Assembly: GCA_014526335.1 (NCBI GenBank)
Contig: JACTAT010000044.1
Span: 2,796,529 to 2,860,528, forward strand
Length of the DNA stretch: 64,000 nt
Source: Chrysaora quinquecirrha
Lineage: Eukaryota > Cnidaria > Scyphozoa > Semaeostomeae > Pelagiidae
Direction of reading: 5' to 3'
Part shown: positions 24,249 to 35,284 of the stretch, piece by piece
How the letters are laid out: each line of letters starts with the position of its first letter
Position numbering within the stretch: the first letter of the stretch is position 1
The notes under the pieces: generated by a model
Database searches by the model: none
Told to the model about the DNA's origin: nothing
What the model saw: only the letters and a program-made list of their open reading frames with translations
Translations under genes and position numbers: made by a program

Positions 24249-25262
24249 ATGAAAAAACAAAAGAATAAGAAGGCAAAGGAAGAGGCATCAAAAAGAAATG
24301 AAAAGCTTGTATCTGAACAAAATCAACTTTTAAAAATGAGATTGAAAGAGTGCAGGAATCAACTGCAACACTTGAAAACCGTTTCAAACAATAGACTAAA
24401 GAGCTCAGCCTTTTTAGTTAATACAACTTCTGACCAAACATTGATGGGTACAAGTATGCTAAACAATGTATCAGATAAGACCCATGATCTTGCATCAAAA
24501 TTAGGTAGCTGCAATGAACTAATACAAGATGCCATAACATTTGAATATAGTGGCCCAAATCTTGGAAAAGGGAGCTTTGGCATTGTTAAAGTAGGTTGGT
24601 TTGATCAGCTTAGGATAAATGTTGCAGTGAAAATTGGAAGAAGCACAGCATTTGATGCTTTAAGTGAGGCAAGAATTTTGTCATCTCTGAATGGCCATCC
24701 TTCATTTCCGTATGTGCTTGGAGTTCAAAAAAATTGCCTTGTTCTTGAGCTCATTGCCATGTCTGATGGAGGTATTTTTAAGACCATTTCAGTTTACTCT
24801 GAGCTGAATAACATGAACAGCAACTTATCTGTCAAAAACTGGAGGAAAATATCACAAGCTCTTGCCAATGCTGTTTTGTTTCTTCATTCAAAGTCAATTT
24901 TGCATAATGATTTGAAGGAGGACAATATATTGCTAAGGAATGTGGGTGAAGGATGTGTTCCAGTTATAATTGACTTTGGTAAAGCAACCCATGTCATGAA
25001 TCCAAAGGCATACAACTTGAAAGAAAAGGAAAGAATAAAGTATAATCAACATCATCGCTTCCTTGCACATGAGTTAAGAAATGTAAAAGGGTCTTGTCAA
25101 TCATATTCAACTGATGGTTATTCACTTGGGAGGATTTTCAAACTAATTGGTTATGCAAGAGACATTTTTGATTTAAAAATTATTGGACATAAAATGAAGA
25201 ACATTAAAGTTGCGGAGAGATTTTCTATTCAAGAAGCTTTAAACTATTTGTTGCCTCATTAA
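24249..25262 (+). CDS. Protein-kinase-like protein, intronless, transposon-borne
   Basis: A 337-codon ORF. It has a basic, Lys-rich N-terminus with predicted coiled-coil character (residues 1-45), then a linker, then a kinase fold from about 98. The kinase motifs are a Gly-rich loop GKGSFG (106-111), VAVK with Lys128, an alpha-C Glu140, a catalytic loop HNDLKEDN (219-226, Asp221), DFG (242-244) and a TDGYSLG helix (Asp289). Catalytic Lys, Asp and DFG Asp are present, so activity is plausible. The usual Arg of HRD is Asn (non-RD type), and APE is replaced by AHE. The C-lobe is short and ends at FSIQEALNYLL. The frame stays open upstream to a stop near 24142, so the true start may lie in a spliced upstream exon. 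It lies between the Helitron and the SAM-domain gene, on the same strand as the latter. Specificity (Ser/Thr or Tyr) cannot be assigned confidently. Confidence 0.8.
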   Translation: MKKQKNKKAKEEASKRNEKLVSEQNQLLKMRLKECRNQLQHLKTVSNNRLKSSAFLVNTTSDQTLMGTSMLNNVSDKTHDLASKLGSCNELIQDAITFEYSGPNLGKGSFGIVKVGWFDQLRINVAVKIGRSTAFDALSEARILSSLNGHPSFPYVLGVQKNCLVLELIAMSDGGIFKTISVYSELNNMNSNLSVKNWRKISQALANAVLFLHSKSILHNDLKEDNILLRNVGEGCVPVIIDFGKATHVMNPKAYNLKEKERIKYNQHHRFLAHELRNVKGSCQSYSTDGYSLGRIFKLIGYARDIFDLKIIGHKMKNIKVAERFSIQEALNYLLPH

Positions 25263-25359
25263 TGTAATACATTCATTTCATTTCTTCTGGATAGTATTAT
25301 GGGCTCAAAAAGTTAGAAAATGTACTGTATTTTATCTTGTTACTTCTTTGTTTATTTAG
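25263..25359 (+). other. Spacer/acceptor between kinase ORF and SAM exon
   Basis: Starts after the kinase TAA (25260-25262). It ends in a T-rich tract and acceptor (tttgtttatttag) directly before the SAM exon at 25360. The two proteins are therefore not one continuous reading frame. Whether they share a transcript cannot be told from the sequence. Confidence 0.6.
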
Positions 25360-28300
25360 ATGCTGGGATAGACAATGAAACACTTGTCCAATTCGACAGA
25401 GAGGACCTCAAAGACCTTTTTGGTGGTTCAGAAAACTTTTTTTTAAGAAAACGACTTTGGAAAATGATACTTGCTATTGTAAGTATAATCTGCTGCATTA
25501 AAAACTTATTGATTTATTGGTACAATGTGTGACCAGGAAATGTGTGACTCATACTACATTGTTTGCTATGTTCCAAATTATTTGAGAATTGCACAAGCAG
25601 AGTTCACCAGCTTTAAGGCCTTGTCTCAAAATGCAAGTATGTTTTTGAGAAGGGCAGGGAGTGATTAGTCTTACTTTGCCCTAACTCAATAACTCTTAAC
25701 TTTGTAAAGTTCCATAATTTGCAGAATGCAAGGAATTTTCTATCCATCTGTCTTCTGTTTTTTTTTTTCTAATTATGTTCTCTTGTTGGTGTTGCTGTTT
25801 AAAACAGCAATAGCAATGTCATGACCTTTGAGAACTCAAGCTATTTTCACTGGTCCGTTATGGTTCAGTAACCCTGAAGTTTTTTGTACTCTTGGTATAG
25901 ATTTATTTAAGGAGAAGATCTGAGATATGATAAATAGCAAAGCTGTTTGTGTAATACCCTCAATAATGATTGTAAACTTTAATGTATTGCAGAAAGATGA
26001 TGGATATGAAGCCACCAAGGGAACCATCAAGTACTGAGCCTGATGAAATGGCAAGAGCACTATGTAGAAAATATCCTTGCTTGGAGCTTGAGGGTGATCC
26101 AAATAAGAAACATGTAAGTTTATTTCTGAACATGATTGCAAGTATATTGGTATGACAATCAAATTCAGTATAGTGTATTTATGCTTTTGACTTTTTCAGC
26201 TTCATTTGTTGAAGAAGCTTAGGAAAGGTTTGCAAAACATTGTTCCGGCAAAAAAAAGACAAGGAAAAGTTCCCTCACGTGGAAGAAAGCAAATGAAACT
26301 GGACCTGCCGTCCCCTGGTAAGTTTGAACCTTTTTGTTGTATGGGAATAAATTCATAATTACATTGATACTAAAATATAGAGTAGCGTCACCCTGAAATG
26401 CTACAGTTCACTTAGTAATTTTTTTATTAAAAAAATATCGTACAAAGCAAATCTTCTGACATTTAAGGTATGTGTATTATATGTGCCCAGTGTTGCCCTT
26501 ATATGTGACACTAAGACACTAATGGACAATAATTTCTGTAACATTCATCTTGATAAATAAAAAGCCAAATATGCTATATGATTCATTAAGCCCCCCCTCT
26601 CTCTAAAAGCCCCCTCTCTAATAAGTCCCCTGTCAAAAAATTCTTACATGAAATAAGCCCCCAGGGGGCTAAATAGAGCTTTTATGGTACGCAAGACAAT
26701 GATGGGCCTAAGATTTTGGCACAACAAGGCAAGTTTCAAATAAAGCTTCCCTTCCAATTTACTTTTCTGACTAAAGCTTCATTGATAAGGAATTTTCAAT
26801 GGTTGTGTGACATATTATGGCAGTGGGACTTTAACATTGGATGGAAATGATTTTCTATACCAACAACCTTCTTCTACATAAAAATATTCAAATACTGTTG
26901 AGCAACTGAAGGTGTTAAACTGTTATTGAGATCTATAGACTTGTTCATTCTCAGTACTATGAACTTTTCAATTTCTTTGCTTAAAGTTCACCTATCTCCT
27001 ACCTGATTGGTTGAAGAGAAAAGGCCTTTACCATGAAAAATCTCTGAGATCTTTACAATTTTTGTGGGTGCGAGATTTATCAACACCTCATTCATTTAGA
27101 TTTCATGAAGTTGCTTCTGCAGCTTAATGCAAATAACACATGATAAAAAATGAAATGCTCAAAGCTAATGTGTTTTATTTCTCCTCTTTTCAGATTTGTC
27201 ATCTGAAGATACCTCAATACCAAAGCAAAGTACCAAATCTGATGAATCTGATGATGACAATGAGGGTGGTTATGACCCAGAACTTTCTTCGCGACACTAC
27301 AAGTTCTTGGACTCAGAGCAAAGAAAGCAACGACCAAATAAGGCAGTCATCAATCAATTTCTGAATCTTGAGTTCAGAGCTCGCAGACAGTTGCTCGAGA
27401 TAACAAGAAAAGAAGGAAGAGCCAAAATTATTTTTGATGCTTACCCCTGCTTCAAGGATCCTGCTGAGGTTTCCTATACTTTTTTTCTTCTTTTGCTTAG
27501 ATTCAAAGGTGGGGAGCCCCTAAACCTATGTGGTCATTCAAGTTAATCACCACTGTTCATTTCAAAATTAACCCACTACAATTTATCAATATGAACACCA
27601 TATGTGTAAGTTTGATATTTCTCACATGCCTAAAATGCTCTTCTTTATAATTAAGTAAACTTATGTCCTTATTGATTATATTGCATAACATTATAGGTTA
27701 TTGAAGAAATTCGAAGACTACTTGTACTTGAGCCAGATACAAGCCCACGTTCTTTCATGGAGAAATGTGTTGCCCAATTCAAATCTAAACTTGATGCTAT
27801 CATATATTATGGGATATTTAAGAATGTCCTGAAACCTCCGAGAAATCCAACTGATGGTATGTTACTATTGTTTAAAACTTGTCTAAATGTAATGGAATGT
27901 AATGGAAGTCTAAAAGTTGTAGTTTTAAATAAGGAGCACTCCTGTATCTGATATTGACAAAATGTCTCAGCCAAGATCCGCTGGTCAGAGCAGCTCATTG
28001 TCAATAAAAGGCTACAACTGGATAATTGTCCAATGATCATTTACTTAGAGATTTGATTTTTATTCAAGATAGCTTCATTTGCTTTTAACATCCCTCTTCT
28101 ATTTAGAAAATTCCATACATTGAGATACAGGTGTATTGTTATATTGCAATGCTCTCTATGATTGTCTTGTATGGTCAATCATTACTACTACGATATCATT
28201 TTTTTAGATAATCACAAAGTCGTCCATCTTGTGGAAGGAATCAATTTGATATTCAAGTCAAAAGCCTCAAAGACTGGTAAACATGATATCTTCCATGTTG

Positions 28301-29058
28301 TCAAGGTATGCAGAGTTTCTGAGCTCAAATAAATTGTTTGCAATGTCTGAAGCTAATTGTTGAAGATGGTACACCCATCCATTTCATATCAGCGTTTTTG
28401 CTATAAAAGTTATTTTTTGCAAAACATAATTACTAATGTCGAGTAAAGGAAGTCTTTATGACTTGGATACAAAATTCTTCAAAAACGTGTCAGCTAAAAT
28501 ATATGGTAGTTGCTATACAGTTAAGGTTAGATTCCAAACAATTTTAATGTGCCCCCTCTCTAAAATCATTGATATTGTGATGTATGCGAATTGAACGAAT
28601 TTCATGTATGTATTTGTAGATAAAATAATGCAGTTGTTGTATACTTGTAAATGTGTATTTGTTTGTCTTAACCCTGGTGAAAGCTAATCTCTTAGAAAAC
28701 ATCCTTAAGAATTAACACTTTTAAAAGAAAAAGGGGTGGGGTAATAATATTTTTGTCTGAAGGCAAAGGTCTAATGTAGTATATGATTTAATTCTAGGAT
28801 GGCGAAGACCCCGACGAATGTAGGACCAAAAGACAAAGCTTTGCCCCTGGGCTTATTGTGATCAGCTGTGGAGCTGTGCTTGTGCTGGGGAAAGAAATTT
28901 TTATTACTCTCCCAAAAGAAGAGATGGCACAAGCAGTTATCACTCTGATTGGGCTATTTTACTTGCTTGACCTGGACTACCCTTCAAACTGGCAATTGTC
29001 TTTTTCCATTTTGCAGAGGATTGCTTTTGGCAATGTGAAAGTTCACCCAGATGTTTAA
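25360..29058 (+). CDS. SAM-domain protein (SAMD3-like, transposon-associated), seven exons
   Basis: Exons read as 25360-25478, 25997-26113, 26200-26317, 27194-27468, 27697-27856, 28208-28305 and 28798-29058, joined by GT-AG introns in compatible phases. About 382 codons are visible. Exon 1 gives the C-terminal half of a SAM domain (LVQFDREDLKDLFGG, then RLWKMI). The N-terminal half should lie in an upstream exon I cannot find, because exon 1 begins inside a codon. Next come a MARALCRKYPCLE segment, a very basic stretch (KKRQGKVPSRGRKQMK, nuclear-signal-like), an acidic linker (ESDDDNEGGYDPE) and conserved helical segments ending ALVLGKEIFI-like and LFYLLDLDYPSNWQ. This architecture resembles the multicopy SAM proteins found with EnSpm-type elements in fish and invertebrates, so I infer an element-encoded accessory protein. 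For exon 2 the downstream AG (after cagaaag) is needed to keep frame. Confidence 0.7.
26318..27193 (+). other. Long intron of the SAM-domain gene
   Basis: Donor CCTG|GTAAGT, acceptor ctcctcttttcag. It contains a short dispersed-repeat fragment of the form taagccccctctctaa (26585-26670), ending in an inverted pair aagccccc/agggggct. Fragments of the same word also occur near 21983 and 28552. Nothing else is recognised in it. Confidence 0.65.
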
Positions 29059-29205
29059 ACTGACGTAGTGAAAGCATTAAAAGACTTTGCAAATTATTGT
29101 TTTTAATTGTTATTGACCTGTAAATTATTGTTTTTATCTGTTATAACGTTACTTTTTTCACCCTAAATATTCTTTTGCGCTTGGTTAGTTGAAACATGGT
29201 CTATT

Positions 29206-29211
29206 AATAAA
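29206..29211 (+). terminator. Polyadenylation signal AATAAA
   Basis: AATAAA lies 148 bases past the SAM-gene stop, followed about 25 bases later by a T/G-containing stretch (gtgtggtacaccacttttt). It is the first canonical signal downstream, so probably the 3' end signal of the rightward transcript. Confidence 0.6.
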
Positions 29212-29299
29212 GCCATAAAAACTGTGTGGTACACCACTTTTTAACAATTCCTTGTATCTTGGAGCATCATTTCTTTATGCAGTAATGGTTTACTTTTAT

Positions 29300-29625
29300 T
29301 TCTCTCTTGTCTTAAACATCTTTGAATAGGAAAATAGGAAATATTTTCTTATTTTAAGTATATCCATCTAACACTAACCTAAGTTCCTTATTTCAAGATA
29401 TGTTCTAAATTAGCTAGAAAACGTGTCTTGAAATGAGAATCACTTCTAGACAATATTGCTCATTTTAAGAAAATACTGCTTGAATTAAGAAAATTTTTCT
29501 AGGTAAGATTCCTTACCAAGATAAATTTTCTTACTCACGTGAGTAGATAATTTTGCTTGAAACGAGTATATTTTTCTTATATCAAGCTTTTTTTTCTCGA
29601 AATAAGACTTGAAGAATTTGCAGTG
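29300..29625. repeat. EnSpm right subterminal region and CAGTG terminus
   Basis: Dense words such as tttcaagatatg, cttgaaatgaga, aattaagaaaat, cttgaaacgag and ctcgaaataagacttg, ending cagtg at 29621-29625. The outer ~35 bases pair, inverted and imperfectly, with 8480-8520. An acgtgagt palindrome (ctcacgtgag) lies at 29535-29544. Satellite (tatattggctagttag) starts at 29626. Confidence 0.65.
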
Positions 29626-30100
29626 TATATTGGCTAGTTAGTTAGTTAGTTTGTTAGTTAGTTAGTTTGTAAGCTGCTCAATTAGGTTGCAAGCATAGCT
29701 TGCATGTTAGTTAGTTAGTAAGATAGAGAGTAATGTAGTTAGCTGGTTAGTTAGTTAGTTAGTTAGTTAGTTAATTAGTTTGTTCTTTAATTTAAGTAAG
29801 CAAGCTAGTTAGTTACGTTGCAAGCATAGCTCTTATGTTAGCTAGTTAGTTAGTTAGTTAGTTATTTAGTTAGGTAGTTAGTTTGCTAGTAAATTAGATA
29901 GTGAGCGAGCTTGTTTGTTAGTTAGTTAGTTGGTTAGTTAGTTAGTTACGTAGTGAGTCAGTGAGTTAGCTACATCATGTTAGTTGGTTGGTCAGTTAGT
30001 TAGTTAGTTAGTTAGTTAGTTTGCTAGTAAATTAGATAGTTAGTGAGCTTGTTCTTTAGCTAGTTAGTTGGTTAGTTAGTTAATGAGTGAATCAATGAGC
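29626..30100 (-). repeat. Satellite block in TTAG orientation
   Basis: Same satellite as at the left flank but reverse-complemented. Its first bases, tatattggctagttag, are the complement of the conserved ctaactagccaatata word. The block ends in the switch region near 30101. Words gcaagcatagct and gctagtaaattagatag are complements of those on the left. Confidence 0.93.
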
Positions 30101-31185
30101 TAGCTAGCTAACTAGCTAACTAACTAGCTTGCTTACTAATTAACGAACAAACTAATTAAATAACTAACTAACCAACTAACTACATTACTCTCTATCTTAC
30201 TAAATAACTAACATGTAAGCTAAGCTTGCAGCCTAAATAAACAGCTTACTAACTCACTGACTCACTAACTAACTAACCAACTAACTAATATGAAAGCTAT
30301 GCTTGCAACGTAACTAACTAATTAACAAAGTAACTACTTAACTAACTAACTAACTAACAAAGAAGCCATCAAACTATCTAATTTACTAGCAAACTAACTA
30401 ACTAACTAACAAACTAACTAGCTAATATACAATCTATGCTTTAAACCTAAATAAAGAGCTAGCTAACTCAATGACTCACTAAATAAATAACTAGCTAACT
30501 AACTAACTAACTACAAACAAGCTCGTTAACTATCTAATTTACTAGCAAACTAACTAACTAACTAACTAACCAACTAACTAACTAACTAACTAACTAACAT
30601 GAAAGCTATGCTTGCAAAGTAACTAACCAGCTTGCTAACTAACGAATTAACTAACTAACTAACTAACTAACTAAAAAACAACCTCGCAAACTCTCTCATT
30701 TACTAACAAACTAACTAAATAAGTACTTAACTAACCATTGAACTAACTAACTCTCTATCTTACTAACTAACTAACATACAAGCTATGCTTGCAAAATAAT
30801 AAGCAGCTTACAAACAAACTAACTAGCAAACTAATTAACTAATAAACAACTTCGAAAACAATCTAATTTACTCACAAACTAACTAACTAACAAGCCAACT
30901 AACAAACAAACAAACTCGCCAACCATCTAATTTACTAACAACCTATTTAACTAACTAACTAACTAACTAACTAGCCAATATACAAGCTATGCTTTCAGCC
31001 TAAATAAACAGCTAGCTAACTCACTGACTCAATAACTAACTAGCTAACTAACTAACTAACTAACTAACAAACAAGCTCGCTACCTATCTAATTTACTAGC
31101 AAATTAACTAACTAACTAACTTTCTAACTAACTAACTAACTAACATGAAAGCTATGCTTGCAACCTAACTAACTAGCTGGCTAAT

Positions 31186-31221
<36 letters not shown>

Positions 31222-32307
31222 AAACAACCTCGCAAACTCTCTAATTTGCTAAAAAACTAACTCAATAAGTAATTAACTAGCCATTCAACTAACTAACTCT
31301 CTATCTTACTAACTAACTAACATACAAGCTATGCTTGCAAAATAATAAGCAGCTTACAAACAAATCAACAAGCAAACCAACTAACTAATGCAACCTCGAA
31401 AACTATCTAATTTACTCACAAACTAACTAACTAAGTAACTAACTAACCAACTAACTACCTTACTCTCTGTTTTTCTAGTTAACTAACATACAAGCAATGC
31501 TTGCAATCTAATTGAGCGGCTTACAAACTAACTAACAAACCAAATAACCAACAAACAAACGTACCAATTATTTAATTTACTGACAACCCATCTGACTAAC
31601 TAACTAACTAACTAACTGGCCAATATACAAGCTATGCTTTCAACCTAAATAAACAGCTAGCTACCTCACTGACTCACTAACTAACTCAATAAGTAATTAA
31701 CTAACTAAAGAACAAGCTAAATAACTATTCAATTTACTAGCAAACTATCTAACTAACTAACTAACTAACTAACTAACAAGAAAGCTATGCTTGCAAAGCA
31801 ACTAATCAGTTCGCTAACTAACAAACTAACTAACTTACTAATTAACTAAGTAACTAACAACCTTGCAAACTATCAAATTTACTCAAAAACTGACTGACAA
31901 ACTAAGTAACATACAAGTTTCGCTTTCCTCCTAACTAAGCAGCTTGCTAACCGACTTACTAACTAACTAGCTAGCATACAAGCTATGCTTGCAACGTAAC
32001 TAAACAGCTTGCCAACTAAAAAACTAAGTAACCAGCAAACAAGCTCTCTAACTATCTAATTTACTAGCAAATTAACTAACTTACCAACTAACTAACTAAC
32101 TAGCTAACATGAAAGCTATACTTGCACCGTAACTAACCAGCTTGCTAACTAACTAGCTAACAAACTAATTAACTATGTAACTAACAATCTTGCAAACTAT
32201 CCAATTTACACAAAAACTAACTAAAAACTTACTAACTAACTAACTAAGTGACATACAACCCTCCCTTTCAACCTAACTAAGCAGCTAGCTAACTCACTTA
32301 CTAACTA
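30101..32307 (+). repeat. (CTAA)n satellite after an orientation switch
   Basis: The switch is a local dyad, gagctagctagctaactagct. From here the CTAA orientation returns, with the usual words (acatgaaagctatgcttgca, ctatctaatttact). No gene. Confidence 0.93.
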
Positions 32308-32984
32308 CAATCTTGGACACAATATATTGGAACGAAAAATTACACGCCCAGAAGCTACACCCTTAATTCATGATGCTTTTATGTTCAATGAACGGTTCCA
32401 TCCACACAAACATTGACTTGATAACGAGCTCATGATAGAAACGTCGTTTACTTAATTTAAGAAAATTTCAAGTGGTACAATACTGTATATATTTTAATTC
32501 TTGTTTGTTCAAACATTGTACAAAGCTGAAAAGATACGAGTAACCATCGGGTAACCATACGGGTAACCATGATTCTATATGCATTTTGTATGAATTTAGC
32601 AAGGGCAACCAGGGGTAACCACGGGTAACCATAATATATAAAGGGAATAAGATATATCCTTAATATATAATGGTTACCCGTGGTTACCCGTGGTTACCCT
32701 TGCTAAATCCATATAAAAAGCATATAGAATCATGGTTACCCGTATGGTTACCCGATGGTTACCCGTACGTTCTCAACTCTATGCTATGTTTGCATTAAGA
32801 AACACCTTTTGTCGAACATAACAGCTTCATAATATTAAGAGTGTGGCTTTAGGGCGTGTCAGTTTTCGATTTTCACTGAACATATATGCCCCTTGATCAT
32901 TGAAAAAGTGTTTAAATGAAAAATAAATATTTTGTAACATCTTTTTGAAAATTCAAATGTCCTTTCAAGAATATGTTATACTGA

Positions 32985-33204
32985 CAACCTTGGACGCAAT
33001 ATATTGGAACGGCCCAAATAGTTTTGCTACTATCTATTAATTCCCCTTTCTCCCCCGTTAAAATGCTGTTTTGTACAAAAGTTGTTTTGCTCTACTACCA
33101 ACATCGTTTTGGGGGTCAAAGGGGGAAGGATTGGAGTTATGGAAGTGGAAAATCAATGGATCCTTGGAGAAAATGCCTTGTCCCAAATGTTTTGTCCAAG
33201 ATTG
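32985..33204. mobile_element. 220-bp mariner-like MITE, copy in array
   Basis: Termini CAACCTTGGACGCAAT and TTGTCCAAGATTG are inverted repeats. An almost identical 220-bp copy lies at 33982-34201, and its first 28 bases also start the array at 32308. Non-autonomous: no transposase. Confidence 0.7.
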
Positions 33205-33981
33205 TCTATAGAACATTTTTTTGAGAGGAACCTAAATTTTCAAAAAGATGCTACAAAATATCGATTTCTCACTTAAATTCCCTTTCAATGCTCAAAGAGC
33301 GTTCAGTATAATCTAAGTCAAGTGAAAGTCGAAACATTACACCCCCAGAAGCCACATCCTTAATTCATGATGCTGTTATGTTCAAAGAACGGTTCTATCC
33401 ACACAAAAATTGACTTGATAACGAGTTCATGATCGAAAGGTCGTTTACTTAATATAAGAAAATTTCAACTGGTACAAAACTGTATATATTTTTATTCTTG
33501 TTTGTTCAGACATTGTACAAAGCTGAAAAGATACGAGTAACCATCGGGTAACCATACGGGTAACCATGATTCTATATGCATTTTGTATGGATTCAGCAAG
33601 GGTAACCACGGGTAACGACGGGTAACCATAATATTTAAAGGGAATAAGATATATCCTTAATATATAATGGTTACCCGTGGTTACCCGTGGTTACCCTTGC
33701 TAAATCCATATAAAAAGCATATAGAATCATGGTTACCCGTATGGTTACCCGATGGTTACCCGTACGTTCTCAACTCTATGCTATGTTTGCATTAAGAAAC
33801 ACCTTTTGTCGAACATAACAGCTTCATAATATTAAGAGTGTGGCTTTAGGGCGTGTCAGTTTTCGATTTTCACTGAACATATATGCCCCTTGATCATTGA
33901 AAAAGGGTTTAAATGAAAAATAAATATTTTGTAACATCTTTTTGAAAATTCAAATGTCCTTTCAAGAATATGTTATACTGA
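33205..33981. repeat. 777-bp near-perfect palindrome with GGTTACC motif cluster
   Basis: Left arm words (attttcaaaaagatgctaca, ccacatccttaattcatgat) reappear reverse-complemented in the right arm (tgtaacatctttttgaaaat, attaagagtgtggc). At the centre (33535-33765) are eleven or so GGTTACCCG/CGGGTAACC motifs arranged as mirror images around an AT-rich axis near 33650. A truncated copy occupies 32336-32984. Such a sequence would fold into one long hairpin. Confidence 0.75.
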
Positions 33982-34201
33982 CAATCTTGGACACAATATT
34001 TTGGAACGGCCCAAATAGTTTTGCTACTATCTATTAATTCCCCTTTCTCCCCCGTTACAATGCTGTTTTGTACAAAAGTTGTTTTGCTCTACTACCAACA
34101 TTGTTTTGGGGGTAAAAGGGGGAAGAATTGGAGTTACGGAAGTAGAAAGTCAATGGATCCTTGGAGAAAATGCCTTGTCCCAAACATTTTGTCCAAGATT
34201 G

Positions 34202-34814
34202 TAGCTCAATAGCATTCAAGCTATTCTTGCAACCTAGCCAACCAGCTTGCTAACAAACTAACTAACTAGCTAACTAACTAATATATAAGTTATGCGTGCA
34301 ACGTGAATAACCAGCTTGCTAATTAACTAACTAACTAACTAACTACCTAACTAACAAACCACCTCGCAAACTCTCTAATTTACTAACAAGCTAACTCCAT
34401 AAGTAATTAACTAACCATTTAACTAACTAACTCTCTATTTTATTAACTAACTAACATACAAGCTATGCTTGCAACATAGTTAAGCAACTTACAAACAAAT
34501 TAACTAGCAAACTAACTAACTAATAAAAAACCTCCAAAACTATAAAATTTACTCAAAAACTAACTAACTAAGTAACTAACTAACCAACAAACTACAGTAC
34601 TCTCTATCTTACTAATTAACTAACATACAGGCTATGCTTGCAACCTAATTGAGCAGCTTACAAACTAACTATCTAACAGTCTAACAAACCAACAAACAAA
34701 CTCGCCAACTATCTAATTTAGTAACAAACTATCTAGCTACCTAACTAACTAACCAATATACAAGCTATTCTTTCAACCTAAATAAACAGTTTACTAAGTC
34801 ACTGACTCACTACT

Positions 34815-34846
<32 letters not shown>

Positions 34847-35284
34847 AAACAAGCTCACTAACTATCTAATTTAATAGCAAACTAACTAGCTAACTAACTA
34901 ACTAACTATCTAACTAACTAACGTACTAAAAACCTCTCAAACTCTCTAATATACTAACAAACTAACTCAATAAGTAATTTACTAACCATTTAACTAACTA
35001 GCTCTCTACCTTAGTAACTAACTACTATACAAGCTATGCTTGCAACATAATTAGGCAGCTTACAAACAAACTAACTAGCAAACTAACTAACTAATAAACA
35101 AACTCGCAAGCTTTCTACTTTACTCCCAAACTATCTAACCATGTAACTATCTAACGAAATGACTAACTAACTCTCTCTTAGTAACTAATTCATATTCAAG
35201 GTATGCTTTCAACATAACTAACCAGCTTGCTAAGAAACTAACTAACTAACTAACTAACAAACAACATCGCAAACTAACTAATTT
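34202..35284 (+). repeat. (CTAA)n satellite
   Basis: CTAA-orientation satellite with the word agctcaatagcattcaagct at its left edge, a variant also found at 36590 and 41930. No gene. Confidence 0.93.

Larger units (their letters stand above)
8480..29625. mobile_element. Large composite EnSpm/CACTA transposon
   Basis: Satellite stops at 8479 and resumes at 29626; everything between is non-satellite. The right end reads ...gaagaatttgCAGTG, i.e. CACTGCAAATTCTTC on the minus strand, a CACTG terminus. The left end (CTTATATTTCAAGAACGAG...) matches the right subterminal sequence (CTTATTTCGAG...) in inverted orientation but lacks the outermost ~20 bases including CACTG. Subterminal words of the form TTTCAAG/CTTGAAAT recur at both ends. 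Inside are an EnSpm-type transposase (leftward) and a SAM-domain gene with a kinase ORF (rightward), with a Helitron nested between them. A length of 21.1 kb is large for the class. That all of it is one element is inference from the matching ends. The missing left terminus suggests it can no longer move. Confidence 0.6.
32308..34201. mobile_element. Array of TA-flanked MITEs alternating with giant palindromes
   Basis: The array begins CAATCTTGGACACAATAT after satellite TA (32306-32307) and ends TTGTCCAAGATTG before TA (34202-34203), i.e. a TA duplication with Tc1/mariner-like inverted termini. Inside, the order is MITE-palindrome-MITE-palindrome-MITE with a 997-bp period (32985 to 33982). 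The first MITE and left palindrome arm are fused by a ~320-bp deletion. It has no coding capacity. Short open stretches at 33024 and 34021 are the same non-coding MITE. Confidence 0.75.
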
